Assembly: GCF_004307995.1 (NCBI RefSeq)
Contig: NZ_SIRE01000003.1
Coordinates: 62,001 to 126,000, forward strand
Source of the DNA: Paenibacillus thalictri
GTDB lineage: Bacteria > Bacillota > Bacilli > Paenibacillales > NBRC-103111
Direction: 5' to 3'
DNA: 64,000 bases
Shown: one piece after another, positions 7,703 through 15,120 of the stretch
How the letters are laid out: each line of letters opens with the position of its first letter
Position numbering within the stretch: position 1 is the first letter of the stretch
Notes under the pieces: model-generated
Seen by the model: the letters and a program-made list of their open reading frames with translations, nothing else
Told to the model about the DNA's origin: nothing
The model's database searches: none
Translations under genes and position numbers: made by a program

Positions 7703-9883
7703 ATGGCGTTCAGACTTCCTTTGCATCCGGTCGATTCCATCTTTCGCAGCATCAAGATAAAATATTTGATCATTTATTCCATTGTGATTATTATTCCGGT
7801 GCTGGTCATTTATAATCTCATCTTGAATTACACTCACCGGGTCGTGGAAGAAGATATCGTCCGGAAAAACGCGCTGAGCGCCGACGCGCTTGTCAAGCGA
7901 TTCAACGCGGAAATATCCGATGCGGTGCTGCAACTGAGGCTGATCGCCGAGGTCGATGAAGGTGTCGTTGTGAAACCCCAAAACATGTACGACCGCGCCA
8001 AGCTAACCATTGCCAGCAGCTCGATGATTCAAGCGATCGCCATGGTTGATGCCAATAAACGGATATTGTTCGAAGCCCCGTTTGCCGTTCGGTCCGATTA
8101 CCATGACCAGCAGCTGCCCAACTTCGATATCGTTCGGTGGAGTAAAAACTATGCCGTCTCCGATCTTGTCGTAAACGCCTCGGGCCAGAAAGTTGTTGTT
8201 GTCTCATTTCCGGTGCTCGACAGCCGGGAACAGTTTCTTGGCATGCTGACTGCTGAGATCAGCCAGGATCATTTATCCGAGGTGCTGAGTGCTAGCAGCG
8301 TATCGACAAGCGGCTTCGGGTTTATTTTGGACCGTGCCGGACAAGTGATTGCCGCCTCTTCTCCTTCCGATATCGGAGCAGATTTCTCGGCGTATCCGGC
8401 CGCCATTGCGCTGGCCCGGTACACGTCCGGCTCCATGAAGGGTGTCTACCACGGCGAGTCCAGCATTATGGCTTACAAAACGATGTGGGACGGGTGGGGA
8501 CTTGTCTTCGGCGTCCCGAACCGGCATGCTTTTAAACCGATGACCGACTTGTCCGGCGCATTGACCGGAACTTTTCTGATCATTCTGGTGCTGACGGTGC
8601 TGTTCATTGGCATCGGAGCGCAAAAGCTGCTCCAGCCGATCGTGCAGCTGACCAAGTTTGCGCGAAGCATCGAGCGAAACGGCTCCACGGCTTCGAGGCT
8701 TCCCGCGGTCAGCAAATCGCAGGACGAGCTGGCGATTTTGGGCCAAACGATGGTCTCGATGGCGGACAGCTTGCGCGACAAACAGAAGATGGTCGAGGAT
8801 AACGAGCGGTACTTGCGCGATGTGATCGAAGGGATCCCTTATGCGATCATCACTGTCGATAATGAAGGTGCGGTATCGCATGTCAACCGGCAGTTTGAAC
8901 GGATTACGGGTTACGCCGTCGACTCGGTTATCGGCAAGCTCTGGTCGGACATTCCGCTTCAGGCTAACGAAGCCGGCATCGATTTGCTGCGTGTGAACGA
9001 AGACTGGGGGGACGTCCGGGATAGCGAAACCTCCATCACCGATGCGCGCGGAAACCGGCGGATGGTCAAGCTGGCCGCCTCGGCTATTTTTAACGTACAG
9101 GGCGGCAGGATCGGCACCATTGCGGTGTTACAGGATATCACCCAATGGAAGCTGCTCGAAGAACATGCCAAGCAAAGCGAAAAACTCGCCTTGATCGGCC
9201 AGATCAGTACCGGGATCGCCCATGAAATTAAAAATCCGCTGGCCATTTTGTCCGGTGCCTCCGAGCTGCTGAAAGAAGAGGTGGACGAGCAGCCTCGCGG
9301 GGATAGTGTGGACGATCTGGTCAACGACATACACCGGGTCGTTCGGCGTATGAACGGAATCGTCAATCAATTTTTATCATTTTCCAAAATGAACGGGGAA
9401 CAGGTACAGCTCGTGCCGCTGGACAAGCTGTTGGACGAAGCGCTGCATCTTCTTAAGATCAAGCTGCGCGATGCCGGTGTCGTGACGGTCAGGCAATACG
9501 AGGAGCCGGGTTTCATGGTTGCCGGGAAATACAACTTGCTGATGCAGATGTTTCTCAACCTGATGATCAACAGCATTGAAGCGATGCCGGACGGAGGGAT
9601 GCTGACCATCCGTATTTCGGCGAAAGCGGAAGAAGGGACGGCCGGTTCGCTGGCCGCCGAGATTACGGATACCGGAATCGGCATATCGGAGCAAGCGATG
9701 GAATGGCTGTTCAACCCGTTTTTTTCCACCAAGGAGCAGGGCTCCGGGCTCGGTCTTACCATCGCTCGGGACATTATGCTTGAGCATGGCGGAGAGCTGC
9801 ATATTCAAAGCCAAGCCGGAAAAGGCACAACGATGCGGTGTACGTTCCCGCAGACATTGCCGGAAGGAGAGGATTCGCCATGA
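7703..9883 (+). CDS. Membrane sensor histidine kinase (Cache-HAMP-PAS)
   Basis: A 726-residue kinase. The first membrane helix is at about 23-43, an extracellular Cache-type sensing region at about 45-285, a second helix at about 288-308, HAMP at about 310-360 and PAS at about 370-480 (GIPYAIITVDNEGAVSHVNRQFERITGY). HisKA has phospho-acceptor H507 (GIAHEIKNPL), and the HATPase shows the N box (NLMINSIEAMPDGG), DTGIGIS and GSGLGLTIA. It lies directly behind the NtrC-type regulator (15-base gap) and overlaps the next gene by ATGA, so it is the cognate kinase. The stimulus is probably a ligand outside the membrane, possibly delivered by the binding protein encoded next. Its PAS domain may add an intracellular input. 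Confidence 0.92.
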   Translation: MAFRLPLHPVDSIFRSIKIKYLIIYSIVIIIPVLVIYNLILNYTHRVVEEDIVRKNALSADALVKRFNAEISDAVLQLRLIAEVDEGVVVKPQNMYDRAKLTIASSSMIQAIAMVDANKRILFEAPFAVRSDYHDQQLPNFDIVRWSKNYAVSDLVVNASGQKVVVVSFPVLDSREQFLGMLTAEISQDHLSEVLSASSVSTSGFGFILDRAGQVIAASSPSDIGADFSAYPAAIALARYTSGSMKGVYHGESSIMAYKTMWDGWGLVFGVPNRHAFKPMTDLSGALTGTFLIILVLTVLFIGIGAQKLLQPIVQLTKFARSIERNGSTASRLPAVSKSQDELAILGQTMVSMADSLRDKQKMVEDNERYLRDVIEGIPYAIITVDNEGAVSHVNRQFERITGYAVDSVIGKLWSDIPLQANEAGIDLLRVNEDWGDVRDSETSITDARGNRRMVKLAASAIFNVQGGRIGTIAVLQDITQWKLLEEHAKQSEKLALIGQISTGIAHEIKNPLAILSGASELLKEEVDEQPRGDSVDDLVNDIHRVVRRMNGIVNQFLSFSKMNGEQVQLVPLDKLLDEALHLLKIKLRDAGVVTVRQYEEPGFMVAGKYNLLMQMFLNLMINSIEAMPDGGMLTIRISAKAEEGTAGSLAAEITDTGIGISEQAMEWLFNPFFSTKEQGSGLGLTIARDIMLEHGGELHIQSQAGKGTTMRCTFPQTLPEGEDSP

Positions 9884-10845
9884 ACGGCAAACTCGTGACC
9901 TTTCTGACGGTGGTTATCGTCTTGGAGCTGGCCTTGCTGGCTTTGCTGAACCCGTTTGGGCCGTGGAATAAGGAGAAAGGAACGTTGGTGGAGGATCCGT
10001 CTCCTGTAGTGAAGCCCGCCGTGACGATTGGGTCCAAATCGTTTACGGAGCAGTATTTGCTGATGAAAATGACCGGAATTTGGCTGAGGGAAAACGGCTT
10101 TGCGGTAAAAGAAATTATTTTTAAAGGAAGCACGAATATCCGCTCGGCGCTGGAGGCGGGCGTAATCGACCAGTATTGGGAATACCCCAATACGGCGCGG
10201 ATTTATTACCAGCAGCAGCCCGGTATTCCCGATGCCGAGGAAGCGTTCCGAACCGTAGCTGAGCAGGACGAGAAGGTTGGCCTGCGGTGGCTGCAGATGA
10301 CTCCGGCTATCAACAGCTCGTGGACGATGCTGATCAAAAAGGAACTGGCCGAGCAATACGGCATCCGGACGATCAGTGATCTAAGCGCGTATGCCAAAGG
10401 CAAGCAGCTTCATATTGCGACGAACAGCGAATTCCTCATTCGCGGCGACGGGATCGAGCCGTTTCAGCAAAAATACGGGTTTACCATTCCGCGGGAAAAC
10501 ATCATCGTATCGGAGACTAAGCTGTTCGCCCAAGCGGTGAAGGAAGCGCGCGTACAGGCTGCGGTCGGGTTCGCCTCGGACGGCCGTATTATCCCTTACG
10601 GGCTTGTGGAGCTGGAGGATGACCTCCATTATTTTCCCCCGTACAATCCTGCTCCGGTCGTGACTGCCGCGAGCCTGAAGCAAAACCCGCAAATTGAGCC
10701 GCTGCTGAATAGGCTTACCGGCACGATTGAACATGATAAATTTATGGCGTTTCTGTATAGGGCGGACGTTCAGCACGAAGATGTCACCGAGCTGGCCAGA
10801 CAATATTTGGTCGAAGCGGGCCTGATCCGCAGCAGCGGTAATTAA
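9880..10845 (+). CDS. Membrane-anchored glycine-betaine-type substrate-binding protein in the sensor operon
   Basis: A 321-residue protein of the OpuAC/ProX ligand-binding family (GSKSFTEQYLLMKM, ... IDQYWEYPNTARIYY). The N-terminus has one hydrophobic helix (residues about 5-24) and no lipobox cysteine, so it looks tethered by a membrane anchor instead of lipidated like the transporter's own binding protein at 13025. The ATG at 9880 overlaps the kinase stop codon, implying translational coupling with the sensor. A terminator follows, separating it from the ABC operon. I infer that it presents ligand to the kinase, or acts as a second binding protein for the transporter. The sequence alone cannot decide. 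Confidence 0.85.
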   Translation: MNGKLVTFLTVVIVLELALLALLNPFGPWNKEKGTLVEDPSPVVKPAVTIGSKSFTEQYLLMKMTGIWLRENGFAVKEIIFKGSTNIRSALEAGVIDQYWEYPNTARIYYQQQPGIPDAEEAFRTVAEQDEKVGLRWLQMTPAINSSWTMLIKKELAEQYGIRTISDLSAYAKGKQLHIATNSEFLIRGDGIEPFQQKYGFTIPRENIIVSETKLFAQAVKEARVQAAVGFASDGRIIPYGLVELEDDLHYFPPYNPAPVVTAASLKQNPQIEPLLNRLTGTIEHDKFMAFLYRADVQHEDVTELARQYLVEAGLIRSSGN

Positions 10846-10907
10846 AGCGGTATGCGTCCGGGAACGGTCTTTCCCGGCAAAACCGTTTTCAGACCAATTG
10901 AAAGTGA

Positions 10908-10954
10908 AAGTCCTTTCGCGTTTGATGTTTTGCGCGAGAGGGCTTTTTTCTTTT
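10908..10954 (+). terminator. Rho-independent terminator after the sensor operon
   Basis: AAGTCCTTTCGCG pairs with CGCGAGAGGGCTT (two G-T pairs) and is followed by TTTTTTCTTTT. It ends the kinase/binding-protein transcript before the sigma-54 promoter of the ABC operon. Confidence 0.8.
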
Positions 10955-10974
10955 GTCCGGATTTGCAGCGGATT

Positions 10975-11033
10975 TGTAGCAAAAAAACGCACTGTAGAAA
11001 AATGACACAGTTCATCTGTAGAAAAAATACACA
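10975..11033 (+). promoter_or_regulatory. Three 17-bp direct repeats, probable upstream activator sites
   Basis: Three similar 17-base units start at 10975 (TGTAGCAAAAAAACGCA), 10993 (TGTAGAAAAATGACACA) and 11017 (TGTAGAAAAAATACACA). Each opens with TGTAG, has an A-rich centre and ends CA; units 2 and 3 form TGT...ACA inverted half-sites. They lie about 40-100 bases upstream of the -24 element, the usual place for NtrC-type enhancer sites, so they probably bind the regulator encoded at 6317. This is inference from position and repetition. Confidence 0.7.
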
Positions 11034-11072
11034 ACCGCCGCCTAATTTCGCTGAAAACGGCTTCAAAAACAT

Positions 11073-11088
11073 TGGCACGGCATTTGCT
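11073..11088 (+). promoter_or_regulatory. Sigma-54 (-24/-12) promoter of the ABC/catabolic operon
   Basis: TGGCACGGCATTTGCT matches the consensus TGGCAC-N5-TTGCW exactly, with 10 bases between the invariant GG (11074-11075) and GC (11086-11087). It is 40 bases before the ABC ATPase start. Together with rpoN, the activator and the upstream repeats, it makes control of the 11128-20422 genes by sigma-54 very likely. Confidence 0.92.
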
Positions 11089-11127
11089 ATATGTATAGGT
11101 ATAACCAACATGGAGGTGAGATGCACA

Positions 11128-12258
11128 ATGATCCGTTTCGACAATATCAACAAAGGGTACGGAGCCGTTCAAGTTTTGAGCGAATTGAACATGCAGATCG
11201 GCAAGGGGGAGCTTGTCGCCCTGATCGGTCCGAGCGGCTGCGGAAAAACGACGACACTGCGGATGATCAACCGCTTAATTGAGCCGTCCTCCGGCACCAT
11301 TAGGATCGACGGTCAAGAGATATCCAAGATGAATCCGGTTGAACTCAGAAGGGGGATCGGATATGTCATTCAGCAGATCGGGCTTCTGCCCCATCTGACA
11401 ATCGGCAAAAACATCGGTCTTGTGCCGAAACTGAAAGGCTGGAAGGAGCAGCAATACTCCGATCGCATCGATGAACTGATGCATATGGTCGGGCTGGACC
11501 CGAAAGTGTTCCGCAACCGTTATCCGTCCGAATTAAGCGGAGGGCAGCAGCAAAGAATCGGAGTGATTCGCGCATTGGCCGCCGAACCTCCCGTTATCCT
11601 GATGGACGAGCCGTTCAGCGCGCTTGATCCGATCTCCCGGGAGCAGCTGCAAGAGGAACTGGTGAAGCTGCAAAAAGAAATTCATAAGACGATTGTGTTT
11701 GTGACCCACGACATCGACGAGGCGTTGAAAATCGCCGACCGGATCGCGATCATGAACGGCGGTCAACTCGTGCAATACGATTCGCCGAAAGCCATTTTGC
11801 AAAATCCGGCAAATGCATTTGTAAGGGGATTCATCGGAGAGAAGCGGCTTGGCGCTGGCGCGCAAGCGCCGGGTCTCGGCGGTTTATCGCAGGTAGTCGA
11901 AACCATCATGATCCGGCCGGTTGTAAGATTGTACGCTGAGCACCGCATCGCCGACGCTTTGACGGTGGCCCGCGGTTCGGCGGAAGACACCTATCTTGTA
12001 TACGACGGCGATCAGACCGTGACCGGCGTGATTTCGCTGGCGGAGCTGGAACGCAACGCACATCGAGGAGGCGAGACGGTCCGTCACATTTTGCAGCCTT
12101 CCGAGTTTTGTGTGGAAGCTGATTCAAATTGGCGGGAGGCTTCAGCCAAGCTGCTCGATTCCAACGCCAGCGGTCTTCCGGTCATGAAGCAGGGGAAAGT
12201 TGTCGGCCTGGTCACACCGGGCAGTATTTTGCGCGAGCTTGTCAAGATGAACGCATAA
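11128..12258 (+). CDS. ABC transporter ATPase, OpuCA-like, with CBS pair
   Basis: A 376-residue ATPase of the quaternary-amine uptake family. Walker A is GPSGCGKTT, the signature LSGGQQQRIGVIRALA, Walker B VILMDEPFSALDP, and the switch His is in FVTHDIDEAL. After about residue 240 two CBS domains follow, which in OpuA/OpuC sense ionic strength or nucleotides. The start at 11128 has GGAGGTGA eight bases upstream; a longer frame reaching 10852 crosses the promoter and repeats and is not coding. First gene of the sigma-54 operon; the permease follows after 18 bases. Energises import of a betaine-like solute. Confidence 0.93.
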   Translation: MIRFDNINKGYGAVQVLSELNMQIGKGELVALIGPSGCGKTTTLRMINRLIEPSSGTIRIDGQEISKMNPVELRRGIGYVIQQIGLLPHLTIGKNIGLVPKLKGWKEQQYSDRIDELMHMVGLDPKVFRNRYPSELSGGQQQRIGVIRALAAEPPVILMDEPFSALDPISREQLQEELVKLQKEIHKTIVFVTHDIDEALKIADRIAIMNGGQLVQYDSPKAILQNPANAFVRGFIGEKRLGAGAQAPGLGGLSQVVETIMIRPVVRLYAEHRIADALTVARGSAEDTYLVYDGDQTVTGVISLAELERNAHRGGETVRHILQPSEFCVEADSNWREASAKLLDSNASGLPVMKQGKVVGLVTPGSILRELVKMNA

Positions 12259-12276
12259 GGAGAAAGGAGTGTTCGC

Positions 12277-12981
12277 ATGCAGGAGCAAAATTTGTGGAAA
12301 GAGGTATGGCACGTCATCGTTGATCAGCCGGATATGATTCTCACCGGCTTGTGGCAGCATGTTTACATCTCGATGCTGTCGATGCTGATCGCGATTGTGC
12401 TCGCCGTACCGCTGGGCATCTGTTTGACCCGCTACCGCAAGGTGGCGGACGGAATCATCGGATTTACCGGCATGTTCCAGACGATACCAAGCATAGCTTT
12501 GTTCGGATTTCTGATGCCGCTTGTAGGGATCGGCGTGAAGCCGACGATTATCGCGCTTGTTTTGTACGCGCTGGCCCCTATCGTCAGAAACGTATACACC
12601 GGCATTGTGGAAGTGAATCCGGCTACGGTGGACGCCGGACGGGGGATGGGCATGACGAACTGGCAAATTTTACGGATGATCGAGCTCCCGCTGGCATTGC
12701 CGGTGATTATGGCGGGAATCCGTACGGCGACGATTTGGACGATCGGGATCACAACAATCGCGGCGTTTATCGGCGCTGGCGGTCTCGGTCAAATCATTTT
12801 CCGCGGCGTCACGCTGATGCGTCCGGAGCTGGTGTTGTCCGGCGCAATTCCGGCGGCGCTGCTCGCCATCGTGGTGGAGGTGCTTCTGAAGAAACTCGAA
12901 GCGCGCGCTACCCGCAACCGCAATCCGCTTCCGCAAGCGACTGCCCGGGACGTCAAAGACAAAGCGGCCAAAGCCGCTTAA
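12277..12981 (+). CDS. ABC transporter permease, OpuCB/ProW-like
   Basis: A 234-residue membrane protein with five or six helices and the ABC coupling loop (VDAGRGMGMTNWQILRMIELPLALPVIMAG, the EAA-type region). It belongs to the glycine betaine/carnitine/choline permease family. An AAAGGAG site precedes the ATG. Only one permease gene is present, unlike the OpuCB/OpuCD pair of Bacillus, so the channel is probably a homodimer. The charged, Ala/Lys-rich C-terminal tail (about 25 residues) is cytoplasmic. It works with the ATPase at 11128 and the lipoprotein at 13025. Confidence 0.92.
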   Translation: MQEQNLWKEVWHVIVDQPDMILTGLWQHVYISMLSMLIAIVLAVPLGICLTRYRKVADGIIGFTGMFQTIPSIALFGFLMPLVGIGVKPTIIALVLYALAPIVRNVYTGIVEVNPATVDAGRGMGMTNWQILRMIELPLALPVIMAGIRTATIWTIGITTIAAFIGAGGLGQIIFRGVTLMRPELVLSGAIPAALLAIVVEVLLKKLEARATRNRNPLPQATARDVKDKAAKAA

Positions 12982-13024
12982 ACAGTGTAAATGCGAAATA
13001 CCAAACATTTTGGGAGGGTCTGAC

Positions 13025-13942
13025 ATGAAAAAATGGTTCATACTGCTTGCCTGCTTTGCACTCCTGCTGACCGCTTGCGGCGGGAAAGACAAACCTGCGG
13101 CGGGCGCCGGGGACAATTCAACGAAAGTCGTAGTCGCCAGCAAAAACTTCACCGAGCAATACGTGCTCGCGCAAATCATGGGTCAGCTGCTGCAAAACAA
13201 AACGAAACACCAGGTGACGATCAAAGAAGGAGGTTACGCCGCTTCCGCCGTGCTGAACCAAGGCATGAAGGACGGCGGGGTGCAGGTGTTTGTCGATTAC
13301 AGCGGCACCGGTTATATCAATGTGTTGAAAAATACGCTGCAGCCCGACGACACGCCCGATTCCGTATTCCAGAAAACAAACGAAGGTTACCAGAAGCAGT
13401 ATGGCTTCGAGTGGCTGAAGCCGCTTGGCATGAACAATACGTTTACGTTGATTGTGAAGGAGGACAAGGCCAAGTCGCTGAACCTCAACACGTTCTCCGA
13501 TCTGGTGGCTCACTCCAAAGATATGGTGATCGGCATGGACGCCGCCTTTTACGCTCGCGTCGACGGTTACAAGGGGCTGACGGAGAAATACGGCATGAAG
13601 TTCAAGGATTTCAAGGAAATGGACATTTCGCTTGCATTCTCCGCGCTTTCCGAAGGCAAGATTGACGTGCTGGTCGCTTACGCGACGGACGGCCGCATTC
13701 CGGCCTTGAAGCTCAAGTCGCTGAAGGATGACAAGCAATATTTCCCGCCGTATTATGCGGCTCCGATTGTGCCGAAGTCACTGATTGCCAAATACCCCGA
13801 CATTGCGGACGTATTAAACCAACTGGCCGACAAGCTTGACGACAAAACGATGTCCGAGCTCAACGCCATGGTTGATATGGACAAGAAACCGACGGCGGAA
13901 GTGGCCAAGCAGTTTTTGACCAAAGCCGGACTGATCAAGTAA
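13025..13942 (+). CDS. Lipoprotein substrate-binding protein, OpuCC-like
   Basis: A 305-residue lipoprotein: MKKWFILLACFALLLTAC with lipobox LTAC and lipidated Cys18, then a glycine-betaine/choline-type binding domain (SKNFTEQYVLAQIMGQLL; VQVFVDYSGTGYINVL). It captures solute outside the membrane for the permease at 12277. GGGAGG lies eight bases before ATG 13025. It is a clear paralogue of the anchored protein at 9880 (KSFTEQY versus KNFTEQY), so the locus holds two receptors of one family, one next to the kinase and one in the transporter operon. Ligand specificity cannot be read by eye; betaine, choline, carnitine or related cations are candidates. Confidence 0.93.
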   Translation: MKKWFILLACFALLLTACGGKDKPAAGAGDNSTKVVVASKNFTEQYVLAQIMGQLLQNKTKHQVTIKEGGYAASAVLNQGMKDGGVQVFVDYSGTGYINVLKNTLQPDDTPDSVFQKTNEGYQKQYGFEWLKPLGMNNTFTLIVKEDKAKSLNLNTFSDLVAHSKDMVIGMDAAFYARVDGYKGLTEKYGMKFKDFKEMDISLAFSALSEGKIDVLVAYATDGRIPALKLKSLKDDKQYFPPYYAAPIVPKSLIAKYPDIADVLNQLADKLDDKTMSELNAMVDMDKKPTAEVAKQFLTKAGLIK

Positions 13943-13970
13943 ACGCGACCACTACAAGGGAGAGATACCG

Positions 13971-15104
13971 TTGAAAATCACATCGATCGAAATCAAACAA
14001 TATATGATTCCGCTGGACCCGCCGTTTCATGCGTCGTGGGACCCGACACCACGCAAAAAATTCGGTACGACGCTTGTTTACGTGCATACGGACGAAGGCA
14101 TTACCGGCATCGGCTCCGGCGATTTGATGACAGGTTTTGCCGGACACGAGCATCTGTTTATCGGGCAAGACCCGTTTGCAATCGAACGCCATGCGCAGCT
14201 CATCGACAATATCGATTTCCATTACGGCCGCTGCTGGCCGCTCGATTTGGCTTTGTGGGATTTGATGGGCAAAAAAACCGGCATGCCGGTATATAAGCTG
14301 CTTGGCGGGCGCAGCGACCGGATCGTCGCATATGCGTCGACGGGCGAGCTCGTTACTCCGGAAGTCAGAGCCGAACGCGCGGAAGCTTTTGTCGAGCGGG
14401 GATTTAAGGCGATGAAGATCCGCTTCCACCACAAGGATCCTCGTCAGGACATCAAGGTAGTAGAAGCGGTGCGCCGGGCGGTCGGCGACAAACTGGACAT
14501 TATGGTCGATGCGAATCAAGGCTGGAAAATGCCATGGGATGTGGAGCGCACATGGGACGTCAAGATGGCGTATCAGGTCGCCAATGAGCTGGAGCAGCTG
14601 GGTGTCGTTTGGCTCGAGGAACCGCTGCCGTCCCATGATTTCGCCGGCATGGCCGCACTTCGTCAAAAAGCCGGCATCCGCATTGCCGGCGGAGAAATGA
14701 ACCGGGAATGGCACGATTTCCGGGAAATGTACCGGCACGGCTCACTTGACGTATACCAGCCCGATGTGGCCTTAACGGGCGGCATTACGCAAATACGCAA
14801 AATCGCCGACATGGTGCAGATGGGCGGCCATTGGTTTACACCGCACAGCTGGAGCAACGGCATCGGTTTTCTGGCGAATCTTCATTTGAGCTGCGGACTA
14901 AGCACGTGTCCGTACTTCGAATTCCCTTACGATCCGCCGACCTGGACACCGGAACGCCGCGATTTCGTACAGCAGGAAAAAGTGATGGTCGACCGCGACG
15001 GCTGCCTCGTTTTGTCGGACAAGCCGGGTCTTGGCTTTGAGCTGGATCCGGAAATGCTGGAGAAATACGAGATCAAAAACGCCTACATCTGGGGCACCGA
15101 CTAA
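13971..15104 (+). CDS. Enolase-superfamily enzyme (mandelate racemase/muconate lactonizing group)
   Basis: A 377-residue protein with the MR/MLE two-domain layout. Predicted metal ligands are D180 (VDANQGW), E216 (WLEEPLP) and E242 (AGGEMN). The catalytic residues expected for both faces are present: K149-I-R151 (a KxR version of the usual KxK) and the Asp265-His292 dyad (QPD...TPH), 27 residues apart as in mandelate racemase. It should abstract the proton alpha to a carboxylate, leading to racemisation, epimerisation or dehydration. The TTG start has AAGGGAGAG upstream; the gap from the binding-protein gene is 28 bases. The substrate is unknown; context suggests a carboxylate derived from the transported onium compound. 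Confidence 0.88.
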   Translation: MKITSIEIKQYMIPLDPPFHASWDPTPRKKFGTTLVYVHTDEGITGIGSGDLMTGFAGHEHLFIGQDPFAIERHAQLIDNIDFHYGRCWPLDLALWDLMGKKTGMPVYKLLGGRSDRIVAYASTGELVTPEVRAERAEAFVERGFKAMKIRFHHKDPRQDIKVVEAVRRAVGDKLDIMVDANQGWKMPWDVERTWDVKMAYQVANELEQLGVVWLEEPLPSHDFAGMAALRQKAGIRIAGGEMNREWHDFREMYRHGSLDVYQPDVALTGGITQIRKIADMVQMGGHWFTPHSWSNGIGFLANLHLSCGLSTCPYFEFPYDPPTWTPERRDFVQQEKVMVDRDGCLVLSDKPGLGFELDPEMLEKYEIKNAYIWGTD

Positions 15105-15120
15105 AAAGGCGGAGGGACCT

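Noticed and set aside
10852..11127. Long N-terminal extension of the ABC ATPase frame
   Set aside because: It crosses the terminator loop region, activator repeats and -24/-12 promoter; no OpuCA-like protein has such an extension, and GGAGGTGA fixes the start at 11128.
12303..12318. Second TGGCACG...TTG match resembling a -24/-12 promoter
   Set aside because: It lies inside the permease gene and lacks the GC at the -12 position.
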